Origin: JACVRW01 sp963728495
GTDB lineage: Bacteria; Actinomycetota; Thermoleophilia; Solirubrobacterales; Thermoleophilaceae
Reading direction: 5' to 3'
Length of the DNA stretch: 64,000 nt
Assembly (NCBI GenBank): GCA_963728495.1
Contig: CAVSKI010000005.1
Coordinates: forward strand, 326,500 to 390,499
The position numbers and the translations under genes are program-made. The notes below the pieces were generated by a model. That model saw nothing but the letters and a program-made list of their open reading frames with translations, was not told the origin of the DNA and made no database searches. Numbering within the stretch: the stretch's first letter is position 1; the number at the start of each line of letters is the position of its first letter. This document shows, one piece after another, positions 43,841 through 52,564 of the stretch.

Positions 43841-45184
43841 CTAGCCCGGCAGCGCTGCCGCCCTTCGGGCTGGCGTGCGCGCCGGCAGGAGCAGCGGCGT
43901 GTCGTCGGCCGGCACGAAGGTGACGCCGCGGCGGGCGTATCCCTCGTCGGCCGCGCCGATGGCCGTCACCCGGCGTGCGCTCACGACCGCCTGCAGGACG
44001 TGCTTCATCTCGAACATCGAGAAGCTCGCGCCGAGGCAACGGCGCGTGCCGCCCCCGAAAGGGATCCACGTGTAGGTGCCAGGCGGCGCTTCGAGGAAGC
44101 GCTCCGGCCTGAAGGCGTCGGGGTCCGGGTAGATGTCGGGACGCCGATGCAGCAGCCACCCGCACGGCGCTGCGCGAGCGCCCGCCGGCAGATCGAACCC
44201 GCCGATCCTCATCGGCTCGGTCAGCTCGCGGAGTGCGAACGGGACCACGGGCCGGACGCGAAGGATCTCGCAGGCGGTCGCGTCTAGGTAGGCGTCCTCG
44301 CCCGTGTCCAGCTCCGCCTCGAGGCGGTCGAGCGCCGCGGGGCTGCGCGCGAGCCGCTCGAGGCCCCACGCGAGCGCGGTGGCGGTGGTCTCGTGCCCGG
44401 CTACCAACATGGTCATCAGCTCGTCGCGCAGGTGCTCGTCGCTCAACGGCTCGCCGCGCTCGTCGCGGGCGCTGATCAGCAGCGACAGGATGTCGTCTCG
44501 GTCGGCGCCGGCCAGCTCGTTCCGCCTGCGCGCGATCTCAGCGAACAACAGCTTGTCGACGCGTCGCATCAGCGGGCTCGCTCGCCGCCATCCGCGCACA
44601 GAGGGAGCGAGGCGCTGTGCAAGGAGCAGGCCGAGGAAGCGCCAGGGGGGCGTCGTGCCCGCCAGCATCCGCTCGAGCGCGCGGCGCAGCGGGGCGTTCC
44701 GTGCGACGTCGTCGACCCCGAACACCGCGCGCAGGATCACCTCCAGCGCGATCGAGCGCATGGCGGGAGCGACGCGAAACGGCTCATTCGTCGGCCAGCT
44801 CGCCACCTCGCGCTCAGCGATCGAGTCGATCACCCCCGCGTAGGCTCGCATGCGCTCGCCGTGGAACGGCGGCAGCATGAGCTTCCGCTCGCGAAGATGC
44901 TCGCGACCGTCGAGGACCAGCAGCGAGTACCGACCGAGGGCCGCCTCGAGGAAGCGGTTCGCCTGACCGGAGCGCAGCTTCTCAGGGTCACCCGTGAAAA
45001 CCTCGCGGACCGCCGCGGGGTCGGAGAGGATCACGATCGGCGGGAGCCCTCCCATGCGGAGGGTGAAGGCGTCGCCGTAGCGGCGCTGGCACTCCTCGAG
45101 CAGCCGGACGGGTCTCCAGGTCCACTCAAGAACCTGGCGCAGCTGCGACTGCGGCGGTCCCGGCGGCAGGCCGTTTGAGCGCAT
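43841..45184 (-). CDS. Cytochrome P450
   Basis: 447 residues. I-helix 'AGHETTATAL' (acid-alcohol-type pair replaced by Glu-Thr), K-helix ExxR as 'EILR', and heme loop 'FGGGTRRCLGASFSMFEMK' with the axial Cys. 'NGLPPGPP' at the start is the proline-rich hinge. It is a soluble class I type that needs separate ferredoxin partners, none of which is nearby. The substrate is unknown. The start is the ATG at 45184. Confidence 0.94.
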   Translation of the reverse strand: MRSNGLPPGPPQSQLRQVLEWTWRPVRLLEECQRRYGDAFTLRMGGLPPIVILSDPAAVREVFTGDPEKLRSGQANRFLEAALGRYSLLVLDGREHLRERKLMLPPFHGERMRAYAGVIDSIAEREVASWPTNEPFRVAPAMRSIALEVILRAVFGVDDVARNAPLRRALERMLAGTTPPWRFLGLLLAQRLAPSVRGWRRASPLMRRVDKLLFAEIARRRNELAGADRDDILSLLISARDERGEPLSDEHLRDELMTMLVAGHETTATALAWGLERLARSPAALDRLEAELDTGEDAYLDATACEILRVRPVVPFALRELTEPMRIGGFDLPAGARAAPCGWLLHRRPDIYPDPDAFRPERFLEAPPGTYTWIPFGGGTRRCLGASFSMFEMKHVLQAVVSARRVTAIGAADEGYARRGVTFVPADDTPLLLPARTPARRAAALPG

Positions 45185-45393
45185 GGTGATGAAGCGTCCC
45201 ACCGCCTCGGCGAGGCCGCAACAACGTGACTGGTAGCTCATCCGCGGATTCTGGACGCCGGCCGCCCTCTTAACGCAAGTCCTTCAAGGCTGCAGCCCGT
45301 TGGCAAGTGTCAGGCGGTCGGTCTGCCGTCCGTGCAAGAGCTTCCTGCGCTCGCGTGGGGCCGGGGCGAGAGGATCCGCGTGGCGGCCGACGC

Positions 45394-46164
45394 CTAGGCC
45401 GCCGCGAGCCACTCTTCGAAGCTGGGGCCGGCGAGCTTCGCGCCCGGGTTGGGCAGCGCGGCGCCCTCCGCATAGGCCGTGGCGTCCGGGTCGCCGGGCT
45501 GGCGGCCCTCGCGGATCTCAAACGAGTCACCTCGGCTGGCGAAGAGCGCGGCGGCCGCACCGGCGAGACGCTCGTCCTGCGGGCCGGCGACCTCGGTGAT
45601 CCTGCCGTTTTGGATCTCCGGCTCCTCGGCCGCATCAGCGAGAGTCTCGGCGACGACGCGGGCGGCCACGAGCTGCGTTCGCATCTCGGGCAGGTAAGCG
45701 ACGCCATCCTGGATCATCCACCCGACCAGCTGATCGACGAACTCGTGGAACTGGGCCGCGCGAACGATCCGGACCGGGAGCGGGCCTTCGAGCAGCGTCT
45801 GCTCCTGCGCCACCTTCGCGGCGTTGTAGCCGCCCTCGAACTTGTCGATGCCGATGATCGAGACGACGACAATCCGCTTCGCCCCGGCTTCTGCGCCGGC
45901 TCGCTGGAGGTTCCGTGCCGAAGCGGTGAAGAACTCCGTTGCCGCTTCCTGGTCGGGCGAGGGCCCCGTCGCTGCATCGATGATGGTCTCGGCCCCGGCG
46001 AGCGCCTCGTCGAGACCGTCGCCGGTGACCACGTCGATACCCCTGGAGCGAGCGATCGGGACCACATCATGTCCGCGCTGCTCGAGGATCTCTACGAGGT
46101 GCGATCCGACCCGGCCGGTGGCTCCCGTGACGGCAATCCTCTGGCTCCTGTTTTCGGTCTGCAT
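45394..46164 (-). CDS. NmrA-like NAD(P)-binding protein (atypical SDR)
   Basis: 256 residues. 'RIAVTGATGRVGSHLVEIL' is the GxxGxxG nucleotide loop, 'VVTGDGLD' and 'VVVSIIGID' follow in NmrA order. The C-terminal half is variable, ending in 'PGAKLAGPSFEEWL', as in SDR family members annotated as NAD(P)H azoreductases or nucleoside-diphosphate-sugar epimerases. There is no catalytic YxxxK in the classic place, so it may be a redox sensor. The start is the ATG at 46164. 45185-45393 shows no gene. Confidence 0.85.
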   Translation of the reverse strand: MQTENRSQRIAVTGATGRVGSHLVEILEQRGHDVVPIARSRGIDVVTGDGLDEALAGAETIIDAATGPSPDQEAATEFFTASARNLQRAGAEAGAKRIVVVSIIGIDKFEGGYNAAKVAQEQTLLEGPLPVRIVRAAQFHEFVDQLVGWMIQDGVAYLPEMRTQLVAARVVAETLADAAEEPEIQNGRITEVAGPQDERLAGAAAALFASRGDSFEIREGRQPGDPDATAYAEGAALPNPGAKLAGPSFEEWLAAA

Positions 46165-46343
46165 CGTTCTTCCTTTCCCAGCGCCGACTGCGCTTTCCGC
46201 CGTTTCACCCTTACGACGAATGGGACCCGTTCAGATCGACAGGTGGTGGGATTGAACTCACGGCCTCCGGGCCATGAGAGGGCGGCAATATCCCTTTCCG
46301 CCCTGGCGAACGAGGTGCGCAAGGGCTGCGAGGGGAAATGCCC

Positions 46344-46826
46344 CTACCCGGGCTTTGTGCTCATCGCCCAGATCGCTATGAGGTAGGCGATGAGCATGAT
46401 CGAGACGAGCACGGTCGCGACGCGCGTCGAGGTGCGGCCGGTCCCGCCGTCACCGCGGCGGGCTCTGCGGAGCGCGATCCCGCCGGCGATAAGCGAGATG
46501 ATCAGGAACAGGCCACTCGCGTCGGAAATGATGTAGCCGATGCCGATCCAGTCGGGGATCGCGTCGTCGGGAAGATCGGAGTAGCCCTCCTTGTCAGCGA
46601 CCCACTCGGCGGAGCCGCGCATGACGATGAAGGAGGGCAGGGCGGCGTAGAGGAGCACCCTGAAGCCCGACGTGACGTTCTCGAGCGAGCCGCCTCGCCA
46701 TGCCGGCACGAGGTAAACAATCGCCAAGACCAGCGAGCCGACGAGCGCCATCGCACCGACGACGTGGACGAACAGCGGGAGCTCCCACTCGCTCGGCCGA
46801 TCGGCGGCCAGCCAGGTCACGCCCAC
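46344..46826 (-). CDS. Four-TM membrane protein, DUF2269-like
   Basis: 160 residues with four hydrophobic helices: 'LPLFVHVVGAMALVGSLVLA', 'FRVLLYAALPSFIVM', 'GLFLIISLIAGGIAL' and 'VLVSIMLIAYLIAIWAM'. The His in the first helix and the overall layout resemble the DUF2269 group of predicted integral membrane proteins. The start is a GTG at 46826, which overlaps the end of the next gene upstream by ten bases, so the two are coupled and may form one complex. Confidence 0.65.
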   Translation of the reverse strand: MGVTWLAADRPSEWELPLFVHVVGAMALVGSLVLAIVYLVPAWRGGSLENVTSGFRVLLYAALPSFIVMRGSAEWVADKEGYSDLPDDAIPDWIGIGYIISDASGLFLIISLIAGGIALRRARRGDGGTGRTSTRVATVLVSIMLIAYLIAIWAMSTKPG

Positions 46827-47215
46827 GGCTTGAAGATCATGTCGAGGAGCAGCAGTAGGACCACGACCGTGCGCAGCCAGTGGAACGTGCCAGGGGAGAA
46901 CGTCGTCACGCGCGGCGGGCCCGGACCCTCAGCCAACTCCGGCTGGTAGCCGAACCGCGCCTGGATTCCCTGGAAGGTCGCGATAACCCACAACGCGAGC
47001 GCGATCAGAATCCAGGCGTCGAAGAGCGAGTAGTCGTCGAGAGCGAGCCAGATCCCGAGCACCAAGGTGCCGAGGCCGCCGACGTCCCAAAGCCGGTCAG
47101 CGACGAAGAGCGCGTGCTTGGGCGCCGGGCCGCCGAGCGCGAAGGCGGTGTACATCACGACCGTGCCGGCGAGGCAGAACGCGAAGAGGACGTGAAAGAA
47201 GAGGACGTACTCCAC
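46817..47215 (-). CDS. Four-TM membrane protein, DUF2269-like
   Basis: About 132 residues. 'YVLFFHVLFAFCLAGTVVMYT' (two blocks) is helix 1 with a His like its partner gene, followed by 'LGTLVLGIWLAL', 'AWILIALALWVIATFQG' and 'VVVLLLLLDMIF'. It is the probable partner of 46344-46826. The start is uncertain: I use a GTG at 47215. The region just upstream is the 43-bp repeat that also forms the end of the MDR gene, so the original promoter or 5' end may have been replaced by recombination. Confidence 0.6.
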   Translation of the reverse strand: MEYVLFFHVLFAFCLAGTVVMYTAFALGGPAPKHALFVADRLWDVGGLGTLVLGIWLALDDYSLFDAWILIALALWVIATFQGIQARFGYQPELAEGPGPPRVTTFSPGTFHWLRTVVVLLLLLDMIFKPWA

Positions 47216-47248
47216 CTGCCCGGGAGCGTACCCAGAAAGGGACCATCG

Positions 47249-47291
47249 AATGGTGCGGCTCGCCGAGCTGCGGTCTAAACAGATCCTCCGG
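47249..47291 (-). repeat. 43-bp inverted repeat, copy A (VOC gene 5' end)
   Basis: Perfect inverted copy of 50860-50902. On the minus strand it reads as the first ~14 codons of the VOC gene ('PEDLFRPQLGEPHH'). It supplies the last codons and TAG of the MDR dehydrogenase. Sequence diverges abruptly on both sides. Confidence 0.9.
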
Positions 47292-48393
47292 TGTGGAGCG
47301 GGTCGCGGTGGAGCACGACCTTGGTGGTCTTGGCGGCGTAGGCGTGGGGAGCTTCGTCCCAGCCGGCGTCGAGCGTGGTGACGCGTTCGGCCTCGAATCC
47401 GCTGCGGGCAACAAACGCGAGCAGGTCGGGCAGGATCGCGCGGGCGTGAGACACGCCGAGGCGCAGTGTCGCGTCGTTGGCGTACATGCGCATCAGCGGG
47501 ACGCGGGTCCCGGTGGCGAGGTAGTAGCCGACCGCGGTGCAGACGCCGCCCGGGGCCAGCGCGCGGAGGCCGTCGCGGACTCCCGCGGCGCGCGACGAGC
47601 CTTCGACGACGATGTCGTAGCTCCGGGCGGGGCCCGAGGCGCGCGCATAGGTTTGGGCGCCGAAGGACTCGGCGATCTGCCGCCGGGCTGGGTCGTCGTC
47701 CAGGTAATCGGCCACACCAGCGCCGTGGGCGACCGCGAGGCCGGCGGCGTAGAGGCCGATGCTCTTGGCTCCGCCGCCGATGATCAGCACCGATCCCCCG
47801 GGCCTGGCGGAGAGCGGCGGCGCGACGGTCCGCCAAGCGTCTGCGAGGTTGTCGCTCGCAGACGCGATCCGCTGGGCCGGGACGCCGGCCGGAACCGTGA
47901 CCAGCATGTGGTCGGCGTGGGGCACCCGGAAGGCATCGGCGATCATGCCGCCCCACGGGCCGCTCGCCGGGCCGAACCCGTAGGCGGCGAGAGTGCCCTG
48001 TGTGGTCGTCGCGCACTTGGACGTCAGACCGCGCCGGCACGGACCGCAGGTGCCGCAAGAGACTGCCCACGGCACCACGACCCGGTCGCCGACCTGCAGG
48101 TCGCGAACGTCCGCACCGACGGCGGTCACCTCGGCGACGCATTCGTGACCGATCGCGAACGGGCCCTTGAACGGGACGCGGCCGCAGATGCAGCCGACGA
48201 CCGGGTCGATCGCTCCGAGCTTGATGGCGACCTGCATCGCGCGCGAGACGGGGCGGTGGATCGGGACTGTGTCGCCGTCGCAGCGACCGGCGATGAACGG
48301 GCGCACGATCGCGTCGCCGGGATCGGTCAACTGTGGCTCCGGCCGATCGGCCCACGCGAGCCGGCCGGCGCGGATCAGCTGGAGCTCGCGCAT
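47275..48393 (-). CDS. Zinc-dependent MDR alcohol dehydrogenase-like protein
   Basis: 372 residues. 'GHECVAEVTAVGADV' (catalytic zinc region), 'CGTCGPCRRGLTSKC' (four-Cys structural zinc) and 'VLIIGGGAKSIGLYAAGLA' (Rossmann loop). The first catalytic zinc Cys is in 'AGRCDGD'. It probably oxidises an alcohol or reduces an aldehyde. The final residues 'GGSV' and stop come from the 43-bp repeat rather than from normal family sequence, which usually ends at about 'KVVLHRDPL'. The start is the ATG at 48393. Confidence 0.88.
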   Translation of the reverse strand: MRELQLIRAGRLAWADRPEPQLTDPGDAIVRPFIAGRCDGDTVPIHRPVSRAMQVAIKLGAIDPVVGCICGRVPFKGPFAIGHECVAEVTAVGADVRDLQVGDRVVVPWAVSCGTCGPCRRGLTSKCATTTQGTLAAYGFGPASGPWGGMIADAFRVPHADHMLVTVPAGVPAQRIASASDNLADAWRTVAPPLSARPGGSVLIIGGGAKSIGLYAAGLAVAHGAGVADYLDDDPARRQIAESFGAQTYARASGPARSYDIVVEGSSRAAGVRDGLRALAPGGVCTAVGYYLATGTRVPLMRMYANDATLRLGVSHARAILPDLLAFVARSGFEAERVTTLDAGWDEAPHAYAAKTTKVVLHRDPLHTGGSV

Positions 48394-48496
48394 GGCGCGA
48401 TCCTAGGCCGCGACGCGTCGTCGAATCCGCGCGTCCCCGTCGACGCATGGGTAAGGAGAGCTCAGAGGGAACTCCCGTGACCGAAGGAGAATCGAG

Positions 48497-49030
48497 ATGG
48501 GAAAGCTGATCGCGACAACGCAGGCCACCGTCGACGGCGTCATAGACCCGGTCGGCGAGTGGGTGCAGGAGGGCGGAGACCACGCCGAGTACTCATTTGA
48601 GCGTCAGGCGAGATCCAGCGGGCTGGTGCTGGGCCGCAAGACCTACGAGGGGCTGGCGGGATATTGGCCGAGCCAGTCGGGCAAATGGGCGGACATGGTC
48701 AACACGATGCCGAAGTACGTCGGGTCCAACACCCTGTCCGGCGATCTCGAATGGAACGCGACCCTGCTCGAGGGGGACCTCGAGGACTCGATCCCGAAGG
48801 TGAAGGACGAGGTCGACGGTGACCTGTTCATGCACGGGAGCGGCGAGTTCGCGTACGCCCTCGCCGAGAAGGGCCTGATCGACGAGTACGAGGTCTACCT
48901 GAACCCGCTCGTCTGGGGCGAGGGAAACGTCCACGTGCTCGGCGACAGGGGAACCGTCCGGATGGAGCTCAACGACGTGAAGCGGTTCGACTCCGGAGTG
49001 GTCCTCCTCACCTACCTCCCGGCGGCTTGA
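48497..49030 (+). CDS. Dihydrofolate-reductase-family (RibD C-terminal) protein
   Basis: 177 residues. 'LIATTQATVDGVI' at the start, 'SSGLVLGRKTYEGLAGYWP' and 'GDLFMHGSGEFAYALAEKGLIDEY' (two blocks) match the RibD_C/DHFR-like family common in actinobacteria. These bind NADPH; most are not true folate enzymes and their substrates are unknown. The start is the ATG at 48497 (GAAGGAGAATCG upstream). Its 3' end is duplicated at 42787-42855. Confidence 0.9.
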   Translation: MGKLIATTQATVDGVIDPVGEWVQEGGDHAEYSFERQARSSGLVLGRKTYEGLAGYWPSQSGKWADMVNTMPKYVGSNTLSGDLEWNATLLEGDLEDSIPKVKDEVDGDLFMHGSGEFAYALAEKGLIDEYEVYLNPLVWGEGNVHVLGDRGTVRMELNDVKRFDSGVVLLTYLPAA

Positions 49031-49162
49031 CCGCGGCTGGGGCGCGACGCGGCATCTGTTTCTCCTTCTCTGTCGCAGGGTGGTCGGGATTCATGGGTTG
49101 GGTTCGGGGTGCCGATGGAGTGGAAAGCCGGTCCGCTGGTTGGGTCGGCCAGGCATGGTCCG

Positions 49163-49768
49163 ATGATGCTGCGCTCGCCCACTTCCCTGATGCTCGCCGC
49201 GTTCTGCGCGCTCGCGCTCACCGCCGCGTCCCTCGCGGAGGCGCAGCGGCCCGCAGCGACGCAGGCGCCCGAGCGGCCCGTCTCGCTGCTGTTTACCCAA
49301 TCCGCAACGCACGGTTCGCTAGAGCCGACAAAGTGCCATTGCCGGGGCCGGCGCGTTTTGACGTTGCGCGGCGTCGCCGCGCAGGTGGTCTGGTTTGAAG
49401 ACCGTCCGCAGCGCCACGCCGGGCACTTGCCAGCGCGCGAGTTCGCCCATCAATGGACCGCATTCGGGTTCCGCGCCGACCCACCCAATGCCGCGCTGAC
49501 GCTGCTCGACGGTAGCGATCTCGCTGATACGGTCGTGGTCGAGCTCGTGGCCCGCCCACGCTATGACCGCAAGCGTCGCACGATGCGCTACGTCGTGCGC
49601 CTGCTCCCGAAGGCGTCGGGCAAGCTCGCCGACTTCCAGGCCGACCTCGACGCCCGCGTGCCTCGGCGGTTCGGCGCGGCATCGCTGTTCATCGACACCG
49701 CTGTAGCGCGCCAGCTGCCGAGTCGGTGGCTCGGGCCAGGAAGGTGGCGCGTGGACCTAGAACCGTGA
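49163..49768 (+). CDS. Secreted protein of unknown function
   Basis: 201 residues from paired ATGs at 49163. Signal peptide ('LMLAAFCALALTAASLAEAQ'). The mature part is strand-rich: 'VSLLFTQSATHGSL', 'VLTLRGVAAQVVWFEDRP', 'AFGFRADPPNAALTLLDG', 'MRYVVRLLPKASGKLADF', ending in 'RWRVDLEP'. It has a CxC pair after the first strand. I do not recognise the family. It faces the next secreted protein gene tail to tail. Confidence 0.65.
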   Translation: MMLRSPTSLMLAAFCALALTAASLAEAQRPAATQAPERPVSLLFTQSATHGSLEPTKCHCRGRRVLTLRGVAAQVVWFEDRPQRHAGHLPAREFAHQWTAFGFRADPPNAALTLLDGSDLADTVVVELVARPRYDRKRRTMRYVVRLLPKASGKLADFQADLDARVPRRFGAASLFIDTAVARQLPSRWLGPGRWRVDLEP

Positions 49769-49783
49769 GACGCGCCACGGCGG

Positions 49784-50686
49784 CTATCGCATGCGGAATC
49801 GCTCGAACCCTGCGCGGAATGTCCCGCTAGGCAGGTACTGGATTGTGAACCGCGTTGGCCACGGGACCGCACCTTGCACCGTCCGCGGCTGGTGAAACCG
49901 GAACGAGACGGCGTGATCAGGAGCCGCGATCGCGTCCTGCAGCGTCGCCAGAGTCACAGACGCCTCGGCGAACAGCACCTTGCCGTCGAACGTCCCGTAG
50001 ATCAACGTCGGGTGATGGTTGACGTTGTGGACCGTGTAGTCGAACGTGCGATCGAGCAGGTGGAGGCCCATCATGGGAATTGACGACCCAACATCCGGCG
50101 CATAGCTCGCCGGCACGAAAGCGGGCGCGGGCATCGTCAAGAAGCGACGCATCTGGGCGTAGCTGGTCTTGAACGGATCGCACGTCTTGCCGTCGCTCGA
50201 CCTGCACATCGTCTTCGCGTCAACCACACGACGTGGGCGAAGGTAATAGTGAAAGTCGAAATGTGGGGAGACGAACGAGTTGTTCGGCCCCCGCGGCAGC
50301 CCCTCTGTGTTCCAGTCGACCTCGAGATACCGAAACGGCGAGGCGGTCGCGCCGCCCGGCGCCCTGACCTTCTCGAACTTGAAGCGATAGATGTGCTGAC
50401 ACGGTCCAACGGGTAGCGTCGCCGAGCGGCCTGGCCCGGTAAACCGGATCTGCGGGATCTCGACCGATACGCGGGCGGGGACGCCGTCAGCGGTGTTGGC
50501 TTGCATTGTCGGATAACCACCGGCCCGTGCATACGTGTCCATGAGCCGCGATCCACCACGCAACGACACCCCGTTGCACCCTGCAGCCGCTGCAGCCTGA
50601 TCGGCCGGCGCCGGGGCGATAGCCACGACGAGCACAAGGGCGGCAACGGCTGAGCCGGCTACCGACCCCTTCGTCCAGAACGTCAC
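49784..50686 (-). CDS. Secreted DUF5602-like protein
   Basis: 300 residues. Signal peptide ('VAALVLVVAIAPAPADQAAAA'-type core, ~residues 12-33). 'VSPHFDFHYYL' and 'SIPMMGLHLLD' are His-containing blocks seen in TTHB210/DUF5602-type secreted proteins, which may be metal- or ligand-binding; 'HHPTLIYGTFDGKVLFAEASV' (two blocks) follows. The assignment is from motif memory and is tentative. The start is a GTG at 50686 without a strong ribosome binding site. Confidence 0.6.
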   Translation of the reverse strand: MTFWTKGSVAGSAVAALVLVVAIAPAPADQAAAAAGCNGVSLRGGSRLMDTYARAGGYPTMQANTADGVPARVSVEIPQIRFTGPGRSATLPVGPCQHIYRFKFEKVRAPGGATASPFRYLEVDWNTEGLPRGPNNSFVSPHFDFHYYLRPRRVVDAKTMCRSSDGKTCDPFKTSYAQMRRFLTMPAPAFVPASYAPDVGSSIPMMGLHLLDRTFDYTVHNVNHHPTLIYGTFDGKVLFAEASVTLATLQDAIAAPDHAVSFRFHQPRTVQGAVPWPTRFTIQYLPSGTFRAGFERFRMR

Positions 50687-50856
50687 GGCCGGCGCGCCGG
50701 GCGCGAGAGCATCTCGAGCATTCCTCCATCGTATGAGGGGTGGCGGCGGCGGGGCAGGCGGGCGATCGCTGCGTCGTTTTCGTCGTCATGGCCGCGACCG
50801 GAGACAGCCGTGAGGTATTACATGGAGCGGCGTGAGCAGCTACCGATAGGAGAGAC

Positions 50857-51403
50857 GTGCCGGAGGATCTGTTTAGACCGCAGCTCGGCGAGCCGCACCA
50901 TTACGGGTACCTCGTCGAGGACATCGAGGCGACCGTGAATCGCCTGGTCGGACCAACTCGGCGCCGGGCCGTTCTTCCTCGTCGAGAACGTGCCGCTGGA
51001 AAACGTCCTCTCGCGCGGTGAGCCGGCGGAGTTCGTTCACAATTCCGCGTTTGGCTGCTGCGGCGCCGGCGCGATCGAGCTGATGGAAGCCGTCAGCCTG
51101 GCGCCCGAGCGTGTCGAGAAGGGCTTTTCCGGTCCCCGGCCGGGAATCCATCACGTCGCCTACGCCGTCCCGCCCACGGAGGTCGCCGATTTGCGGAGGT
51201 CGCTCGACGAGCGAGGTCTGCCGCAGTACTTGAGCTCCCAGCTGGGCGCAGTCGACACGACTCTCCACGACGCGTCCGCCGTACTGGGCCACGACATCGA
51301 GATCCATGTCGACAGCGAGGGTCTGCGCGACTTCTTCGGGATGGTGCGAGGCGCCGCCGAGGGTTGGGATGGCTCGGAACCGCTGCGCCCGGTCGAGAGC
51401 TGA
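50857..51403 (+). CDS. VOC (glyoxalase-fold) protein, frameshift
   Basis: From a GTG at 50857 (AGGAGAG upstream). 'HHYGYLVEDIEATVNRLV' begins a VOC domain, then one extra base near 50950 shifts the frame, after which 'DQLGAGPFFLVENV', 'GAIELMEAVSL', 'GIHHVAYAVPP' and 'HDIEIHVDSEGLRDFF' continue to a TGA at 51403. Metal-ligand-type His and Glu are present. The substrate is unknown. The first 43-odd bases are duplicated in inverse orientation at 47249-47291. The next gene, an alpha/beta hydrolase, follows 77 bases later. Confidence 0.75.
50860..50902 (+). repeat. 43-bp inverted repeat, copy B (in VOC gene)
   Basis: Partner of 47249-47291, perfect over 43 bases, 3.6 kb away in opposite orientation. 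Here it lies in its natural place, the 5' end of a coding sequence with its ribosome binding site, so this is probably the source copy. Confidence 0.9.
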
Positions 51404-51480
51404 TCGATGGCTCGGGCACGCCCGCGGACGGTCCACTCGTTCCGCACGCCCGACGGCGTCATTGCGTCGGCGCGGGCCTC

Positions 51481-52320
51481 ATGACGACGGTCGAGGCCAA
51501 CGGCGTCACGCTCGGGGTCGAGCACTTCGGCCACGCGGCGGCGCCGCTCTTTCTGCTCGCGGGCGGCACGACCATGCTCTCCTGGCCCGACGCGCTCTGC
51601 GAGGCGCTCGCTCGCGGCGGACGCCACGTCGTGCGGTACGACCTGCGCGACTGCGGCGCGTCGACCACCGTCGATCCCGAGGCTCCGACGTACACGTTGC
51701 GTGATCTCGCAGCCGACGCCGCGGCCCTCGCCCGCCGACTCGACGACCGGCCCGCGCACCTGGCGGGCATCGGCGTCGGCGGGATGGTCGCCCAGGTCGC
51801 CGCGCTCGACCACCCGGACGCGTTTTCGGCGCTCACCCTCGCCGGGACGCGGCCCGTGGCACCGGGCCCGCCCGACGACGACCTGCCTGACCATGACGCG
51901 GCGACGATGGACCGGCTGTTCTCGCACCCGATGCCCGACTGGTCCGACCGCGCTGCCGTGGCGGAGTTCGCTGCCTCCGGCGCGGAGACCCTCGGCGACG
52001 ACCCCGCCGCCGCGCGCGCGACCGCCGAGCGCATCTGGGACCGCACGCCGGGCACGGAGCCCGCGGTCCAGATGGCCAACCAAATGGGCATGGTCTTCTC
52101 CAAGCTCGACTGCAAGCCGCGCTGGCGCGAGCGCCTGCCCGAGCTCATGATCCCGGCGCTCGTGGTCCACGGTCGCCGGGACCCGTTCTTCCCTGTCGGC
52201 AACGGCGAGGCGCTCGCGCGCGAGATCCCCGGTGCGCGGCTGCTCGTGCTCGAACGGGCCGCGACCGCGATCCCCGATGTGGCCGCCGGTGAGGTCGCCG
52301 CGGCGATGCTCGAGCTCTAG
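51481..52320 (+). CDS. Alpha/beta-hydrolase-fold protein lacking the usual Ser and His
   Basis: 279 residues. Fold blocks are clear: 'LFLLAGGTTMLSWPD' (oxyanion loop region), 'VVRYDLRDCGAS', 'AHLAGIGVGGMVAQVAAL' (nucleophile elbow) and 'IPALVVHGRRDPFFPVGNGEAL' (two blocks, acid site). In the elbow the expected G-x-S-x-G is G-I-G-V-G, so the Ser is Gly; in the last block 'AATAIPDV' stands where a catalytic His is usual. It is probably a non-hydrolytic member, or uses another mechanism. The start is the ATG at 51481. Confidence 0.8.
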   Translation: MTTVEANGVTLGVEHFGHAAAPLFLLAGGTTMLSWPDALCEALARGGRHVVRYDLRDCGASTTVDPEAPTYTLRDLAADAAALARRLDDRPAHLAGIGVGGMVAQVAALDHPDAFSALTLAGTRPVAPGPPDDDLPDHDAATMDRLFSHPMPDWSDRAAVAEFAASGAETLGDDPAAARATAERIWDRTPGTEPAVQMANQMGMVFSKLDCKPRWRERLPELMIPALVVHGRRDPFFPVGNGEALAREIPGARLLVLERAATAIPDVAAGEVAAAMLEL

Positions 52321-52564
52321 GGGCGTCGCGGCGACGGGCGCCCACACGGGCGGGCAACCCAGGTCGGGCCGAAGTGACTACCGCTTTTCGTCCAATGGGG
52401 CAGTGACCGGCGCCTTCGCAGCCTTGCTTGCCCCGGGGTACCGGTTTCGTTTAGGGTCATCGGACTTGTGGACCCTTCCGCCGGGTGGGCTGAGCGCTTT
52501 CACCGTGGAAGATTCGTTTCGGCCCGCGAGCACACGGCATCATCCTAGGACGGGAGGAGACCCC

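Noticed and set aside
46817..48583. 588-codon minus-strand frame reading through the MDR gene
   Set aside because: Only the last ~132 codons look like protein; the rest is an Arg-rich shadow of the dehydrogenase.
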